This document shows, piece by piece, positions 61,701 through 64,000 of a stretch of 64,000 nt of DNA. Position 1 is the first letter of the stretch. Each line of letters starts with the position of its first letter. The notes below the pieces were generated by a model. It was given only the letters and a program-made list of their open reading frames with translations. It had not been told where the DNA came from and did not search any database. The translations under genes were made by a program, and so were the position numbers. This stretch comes from Mactromeris polynyma (Eukaryota > Mollusca > Bivalvia > Venerida > Mactridae), in NCBI GenBank assembly GCA_032209605.1, contig JASFXZ010000004.1, forward strand, positions 35,870,401 through 35,934,400, in the 5' to 3' direction.

Positions 61701-63427
61701 ACTACTCAAAACTTGCTAAGGACCACCTGTTATTATTTTGGTTCAAATATATAAAGCTGTTAAATGAAATTAAAACTGCTTATCATTGTCAAGAGTATGT
61801 GGCCAGGCATTGTGAGACAATATTAGAATTTTGTCAGAAAAGTTATCATCACATAATCTGACGTCAAATGACGTCAATATAAAGATCAACATTTCTTGAT
61901 AGCACATATCAAAAAGAAACAGTTCAATTTTTATATTCCTTAGTCAGACATAAATATGACTGGAAATCAAGCTAAATACTGGGGTTTCATACTTCTCATT
62001 GGAAGTTGTTCTTGAGTTATAGCCCTTGGCATTATGCAAGGAAAATCACATTAAAGTAATTTTCTGGTACAATCCTAGTCAACTTGTATAATTAATTTTT
62101 GAAATTGACAATTTCAGCCTTGTATCATTATAGCCAGTGTACACTATTAGTAGTATTAGTAGTAGCCTTAGGTGACCCTTAGCAAATTTTGAGTAGTATA
62201 CAATACAGTAAAACTTCGATAATAACGGACCACCACTGGGACTCTAGAAAACTGGTCTTAATATTGAGGTTTAAGAAAGGGAAAAAACGTGTTAATGGAC
62301 TTGAAAAGTGTGTTCTTAATTTCGAGGTGGTCTTATTAATGCGGTGGTCTTTTAGTGAGGTTTAACTGTATTAACATAACTACCTCATGATCTCCACACG
62401 TAGTCACATGATCACAGTCTCGAGCTTCCGGGCGCCTTTGACAATCAAAACATCTTTGTCCAGCGTATGATACTAAAAGAAAATAAGACACCACTATCAT
62501 AGTCAGTTATAGTTCTTGAGACAATTTATGTTAAATTATCGATGTACCTCTTTTTACTGTCCTCGTAATCCGACATAATGCTATTCAGTCAAAACACACA
62601 GCGTATAACATTTTCGGATTTCGTGTTTATGTAAAGTGAAACACCTGTGTTTTTTCACGTTTATGTAAAGTGAAACACCTGTGTTTGTTCATGCTTATGT
62701 AAAGTGTAACGATTGTTATTTTGTCATTTTTATGTAAAGTGTAACAATTCCGTTGTCTATTATTCATCTCAAGTCTGACAATTCACTTTGTCTCTTTATG
62801 TATGTTGTCACACATTTCACATTTTATAGAATATACGGGACAAAGTGATATTTTCATAAAATGTGTCTGTCTCGTGGAGGACTCAGCCTCCTTATGTTAT
62901 TTCCTTATCTCTATACGTGTTAGAGTACAGCATATGTATTAGAATATCATAATTATTATCTGATAGCATACATATAAAACGCTCTTGTCATGGACTATTA
63001 ATTAGCTTCCATACACATACAAAAAAATATAACGTAGCTGTCCCTAAGAGTTAATCATATTGTAATCTAATTGATGACACAACTCTTGACATTGTATTTT
63101 GTTGCACATAAATGTATTGTGGTGTAATGTTGGCCGGTGGCCTATATATACGAATAAACTTTTGATTTGATTGTGTTAGATTTATAATGATGCTTTTATA
63201 CACAGTAAAATCTCAATAATAAGACAATCCTTGGGACCTTTGAAAACTGGTCTTAACATTGAGGTTGAATAGCAGTGAAAATGGACTGGAAAATTGCGTT
63301 CTTAATGTTGCGGTGATCTTATTATTGAGATGGTCCTTCAGTGAGATTGTATAGTAACTAATAAATACTCAATACCTTCCGCTAGGAACAAAACATGTAA
63401 TCCAATTATAATAAGCTGTTTCTTCAT
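48824..63427 (-). CDS. Secreted receptor-like protein: two Ly6/uPAR domains, linker, two or three C-type lectin domains
   Basis: Assembled from at least 13 minus-strand exons: leader 63376-63427; LU1 62384-62472, 61146-61217, 60201-60267; LU2 59346-59455, 58976-59044, 58416-58473; linker 57051-57196; lectin A 56102-56290, 55470-55709; lectin B 54525-54614, 53435-53557, 51380-51633 (stop TAA). An optional lectin C is at 49554-49739 and 48824-49044. Module borders are mostly phase 1. The shorter form is about 520 residues with no membrane span, so secreted. LU domains are three-finger folds for protein binding; C-type lectin domains bind sugars, and EPN (A) and QPD (B) motifs predict mannose-type and galactose-type specificity. 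One junction (LU2 second to third exon) does not match in phase. A recognition or immune role is inferred. Confidence 0.75.
49740..50765. other. Intron or intergenic between lectin B and C, no exon seen
   Basis: AT-rich sequence with no signal-peptide exon in phase with lectin C. Frame 50327-50548 is not recognised. Confidence 0.45.
50766..51073 (-). mobile_element. tRNA-derived SINE, second copy, 11-bp target duplication
   Basis: Same family and orientation as 8032-8361. Perfect 11-bp repeat ttatcgaactg at 50766-50776 and 51063-51073. The tRNA-like head has anticodon-loop ctagtaa (AGT), again threonine-like, and the same mispaired T-stem. It lies between lectin B and lectin C exons. Confidence 0.9.
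51380..54614 (-). CDS. LU-lectin gene: C-type lectin domain B (QPD)
   Basis: Exons 54525-54614, 53435-53557 and 51380-51633. Contains GICYK, ATMDDARAICQNEDADLLQL, YWLGVT, QPD in AAGQPDNYQN, LNDDNC and FICE. QPD predicts galactose-type specificity. Unlike domain A, it has an intron just after CYK. The last exon runs to TAA nine residues after FICE. A phase-1 gaag|gtttga inside it could alternatively splice to lectin C. AATAAA occurs about 170 bp downstream (minus strand, 51205-51210). Confidence 0.85.
51731..52594. repeat. 20-bp minisatellite in a lectin intron
   Basis: About 43 units of tatgtcattgtgtggataag in the intron between the last two exons of lectin B. Its core 52070-52560 is nearly uniform. 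Minus-strand frames (TYLSTQWH type) are repeat translations. Confidence 0.93.
53036..53190 (+). repeat. Inverted-repeat arm 1 (partner at 55222-55375)
   Basis: acatggctttgctatttgca through gtacgttacctt matches the reverse complement of 55222-55375 over about 155 bp with scattered mismatches. The two arms lie on either side of the first two lectin-B exons. Confidence 0.8.
53613..53771. mobile_element. CAGTAAAACCTCA-type MITE, copy 1
   Basis: Ends aagtaaaacctcaataacac and gtgaggttttactg, with the internal gaaaactggtcttaatattg shared by all five copies. Located in a lectin-B intron. Confidence 0.82.
54110..54320 (+). mobile_element. Dispersed TIR-element right-end fragment
   Basis: Sequence from gtcggccagatcattcctcg through gtggggaggcattgtgttgt to gtggcgttccctg is homologous to about 32870-33040, 40290-40450 and 44250-44400. 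Shorter pieces of the same terminus are at 54465-54520 and 55905-55945. All three lie in lectin introns. Confidence 0.6.
54672..54856. mobile_element. CAGTAAAACCTCA-type MITE, copy 2
   Basis: Starts cagtaaaacctcaataatac and ends gaggttctattg, flanked by TA. It contains a small internal duplication of gaggtagtcttattatt. Lies 60 bp upstream of a lectin-B exon (its acceptor side). Confidence 0.83.
55222..55375 (-). repeat. Inverted-repeat arm 2 (partner at 53036-53190)
   Basis: Reverse complement of arm 1, about 2.1 kb away. Probably two insertions of one dispersed element in opposite orientation. Confidence 0.8.
55470..56290 (-). CDS. LU-lectin gene: C-type lectin domain A (EPN)
   Basis: Exons 56102-56290 and 55470-55709, phase 1 throughout. 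The first holds the domain start (QHCYKIYSEDKVTWTEARRR); the second has YWIGASD, EPN in PTEPNNGRNG, a NDD near the last cysteines, and FVCE. EPN plus ND predicts calcium-dependent mannose-type binding. Exits through a good donor gtgagt. Confidence 0.88.
57051..57196 (-). CDS. LU-lectin gene: Ser/Thr/Pro-rich linker exon
   Basis: A 146-nt exon (phase 2 in, phase 1 out) between ttttctcag and gtaaat. Rich in Ser, Thr and Pro (PSSTSTILNPTKTTSAAFTS), so probably an O-glycosylated stalk separating the three-finger and lectin parts. Confidence 0.75.
57259..57397. repeat. Imperfect long palindrome (foldback element)
   Basis: The left half (attgtataaaactggataac, tttgattggtag) pairs with the right half (ggccaatcaaagtg, ggttaattttatacatttgg). 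MITE-like but without clear target duplication. It lies in the intron between LU2 and the linker exon. Confidence 0.5.
58416..59455 (-). CDS. LU-lectin gene: second Ly6/uPAR domain (three exons)
   Basis: Exons 59346-59455, 58976-59044 and 58416-58473, cut at the same places as LU1, so LU1 and LU2 arose by duplication. Cysteines: CFTC ... CDKVTVC ... SCYI ... GC ... CEGCCHGDFCN. Problem: the second exon ends in phase 0 (tca|gtaagt) but the third starts in phase 1 (ttttag|tt). A donor 4 nt downstream (gtaa|gtagca) would restore the frame but is weak. Confidence 0.72.
59600..59775. other. GC-rich patch in an AT-rich intron
   Basis: Marked rise in G+C and CpG (cgtcccgacgtcggtagcga, gaccccgcgcgactcg) in the intron between the two LU domains. 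The plus-strand frame 59624-59866 crosses it (80 codons, no known domain). Could be a recent insertion, a relic of a GC-rich repeat or an intronic CpG island. Confidence 0.45.
60075..60155. repeat. 27-bp tandem repeat, three copies
   Basis: cggacatgaattgtatcgtc plus atatata at 60075, 60102 and 60129. Confidence 0.85.
60201..62472 (-). CDS. LU-lectin gene: first Ly6/uPAR domain (three exons)
   Basis: Exons 62384-62472, 61146-61217 and 60201-60267. Ten cysteines follow the LU pattern: CFDC ... CDHVTTC ... VCHV ... GC ... C-x2-CC-x4-CN (CASCCDGDFCN). The closing CC-x4-CN box is diagnostic of Ly6/uPAR folds. The third exon needs the inner AG of ttttagag as acceptor to keep phase 0. The phase-1 exit (donor gtgggt) fits LU2. 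Confidence 0.8.
60596..60753. mobile_element. CAGTAAAACCTCA-type MITE, copy 3
   Basis: Starts cagtaaaacctgactt and ends tgaggtttcaccg, TA-flanked. In the LU1 intron before the exon at 60201-60267. Confidence 0.8.
60890..61083 (-). mobile_element. tRNA-derived SINE, second family
   Basis: On the minus strand: an A-box-like tagctcaattgg (61055-61066), a tRNA-like arm, a B-box-like gggtttgatca (61014-61024), then cgcgtcataccaaatacg and acaagtagctccc. This tRNA-plus-body layout matches a SINE I recognise as frequent in bivalves. No clear target duplication. It lies within an LU1 intron. Confidence 0.7.
62204..62370. mobile_element. CAGTAAAACCTCA-type MITE, copy 4
   Basis: Starts cagtaaaacttcgataataa and ends gaggtttaactg, TA on both sides. 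Its edge lies 15 nt inside the intron from the donor of the first LU1 exon. Confidence 0.83.
62626..62755. repeat. 34-bp tandem repeat, four copies
   Basis: tttatgtaaagtgaaacacctgtg and variants at about 62626, 62660, 62694 and 62729, in intron 1 of the LU-lectin gene. Confidence 0.8.
62820..63175 (+). mobile_element. Possible retroelement 3' tail
   Basis: Ends gttggccggtggcctatata then gaataaacttttgattt, similar to the reversed tail of the retrotransposon fragment near 18360 (gggctggtggcct). No coding part. Family not established. Confidence 0.35.
63199..63356. mobile_element. CAGTAAAACCTCA-type MITE, copy 5
   Basis: Starts cagtaaaatctcaataataa, shares gaaaactggtcttaacattg, and has a degenerate right end (gtgagattgtatag). 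Its edge is about 22 nt from the donor of the signal-peptide exon. Confidence 0.78.
63376..63427 (-). CDS. LU-lectin gene exon 1: signal peptide
   Basis: ATG AAG AAA begins MKKQLIIIGLHVLFLAE, a short charged-then-hydrophobic leader, ending in phase 1 before gtattg. A TATA box lies about 170 bp upstream. A MITE (63203-63354) begins about 20 nt into the following intron. Confidence 0.8.
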
Positions 63428-63594
63428 GAGTAGGCTAACTTAATTGACAATATTACAATAATTTAAAAACTTGACCTTAATTTTATCTCAGTTGTTCTGT
63501 TATGATTCCTTGCTTTATTTATCAGCAGGTCATAAGTCATTGTTGTCTGTGTAGAGTTGGAGGCCCTAGTTGACATTACTTAGCAGTGTACTGT

Positions 63595-63602
63595 ATTTAT
63601 AC
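63595..63602 (-). promoter_or_regulatory. TATA box of the LU-lectin gene
   Basis: TATAAATA on the minus strand, 168 bp before the ATG at 63427. It implies a start site near 63568 and a leader of about 140 nt. Confidence 0.5.
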
Positions 63603-63840
63603 GTAATAAAGATCGGGGATTTAGTCGAAATTCCGTATTAAGATAATTCGTCTTTTGAATTGTAAACAAGTAGTGAATGTTCTTGTTCGCATCGTCTTAA
63701 TTCTCATTATTACAAACAAACAAACAAACACACAGTGTTTTGTAACGAAGCTTACAACTTAGTGAAGCATTTCACATTTACATCAGCAATCTATACACCC
63801 AGAACAGTTTCAAAACAATCGTTATACTAAGTATAATATT

Positions 63841-63912
63841 GAGTACAGCGAGCCAAATACTGAGTACAGCAACCCAAATACTGAGTACAGTGACGCGAAT
63901 ACTGAGTATATA
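63841..63912. repeat. 21-bp tandem repeat upstream of the LU-lectin promoter
   Basis: gagtacag starts at 63841, 63862 and 63883, with a partial unit at 63904. A caaa microsatellite lies at about 63714-63730. Confidence 0.8.
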
Positions 63913-64000
63913 TACATATACTAAGGGAGATAACGGCTTACATCGAGGTTGTATAAAAATGTCTAGCAGTTATACCCCTTGTTAATTTACGCTGCGAATC

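Noticed and set aside
61607..61861. 84-codon plus-strand frame
   Set aside because: AT-rich chance frame in an intron of the minus-strand LU-lectin gene; no domain, no splice context.
61860..61878. Two adjacent TGACGTCA (CRE-like) sites
   Set aside because: Located in an intron with no supporting promoter context; two 8-bp palindromes near each other may be chance.

Overview
The window is AT-rich eukaryotic DNA with short coding exons separated by 0.3-4 kb introns bounded by GT/AG. It is crowded with minisatellites, tRNA-derived SINEs and palindromic MITEs. The domain set (C-type lectin, Ly6/uPAR, multi-EGF, sushi, PAN-like) and the repeat families (the 'gggccataac ... gacggacgga ... gtgggggcataaa' repeat and the 'ctccacccgagacatctgg'-type SINE) point to a bivalve mollusc, probably a venerid-like clam. 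That assignment is inference from repeat familiarity, not a database match.

Layout. 1-1.55 kb: 52-bp satellite with a 318-bp higher-order repeat. 2.95-6.76 kb: 42-bp satellite fading into C/A-rich simple DNA. 8.0-8.4 kb: tRNA-derived SINE with target-site duplication. 9.5-11.0 kb: 36-bp minisatellite. 11.7-23.0 kb, plus strand: a five-exon gene for a predicted 332-residue secreted protein (PAN-like, Cys-rich, sushi, EGF-like, Cys-rich C-terminus). 23-30 kb: no convincing gene, several repeats. 30.3-47.8 kb: tandem segmental duplication carrying three minus-strand copies of a short membrane- or GPI-anchored multi-EGF (Draper/MEGF/SREC-like) gene: A broken, B intact (378 aa), C truncated to a soluble form. 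A 36-bp minisatellite lies just upstream of each copy. 48.8-63.6 kb, minus strand: one large gene reassembled exon by exon: signal peptide, two Ly6/uPAR (LU) domains, a Ser/Thr-rich linker, two C-type lectin domains (EPN and QPD), and optionally a third (QPN). Its introns are loaded with MITEs, SINEs and a 20-bp minisatellite.

The three loci all encode extracellular cysteine-rich recognition-type proteins, which suggests a cluster of immune or adhesion receptors undergoing duplication and domain shuffling. The LU plus tandem C-type-lectin architecture and the differently decayed EGF triplication with promoter-proximal minisatellites are the most interesting items. All gene models come from reading splice sites and intron phases by eye, with no transcript evidence.
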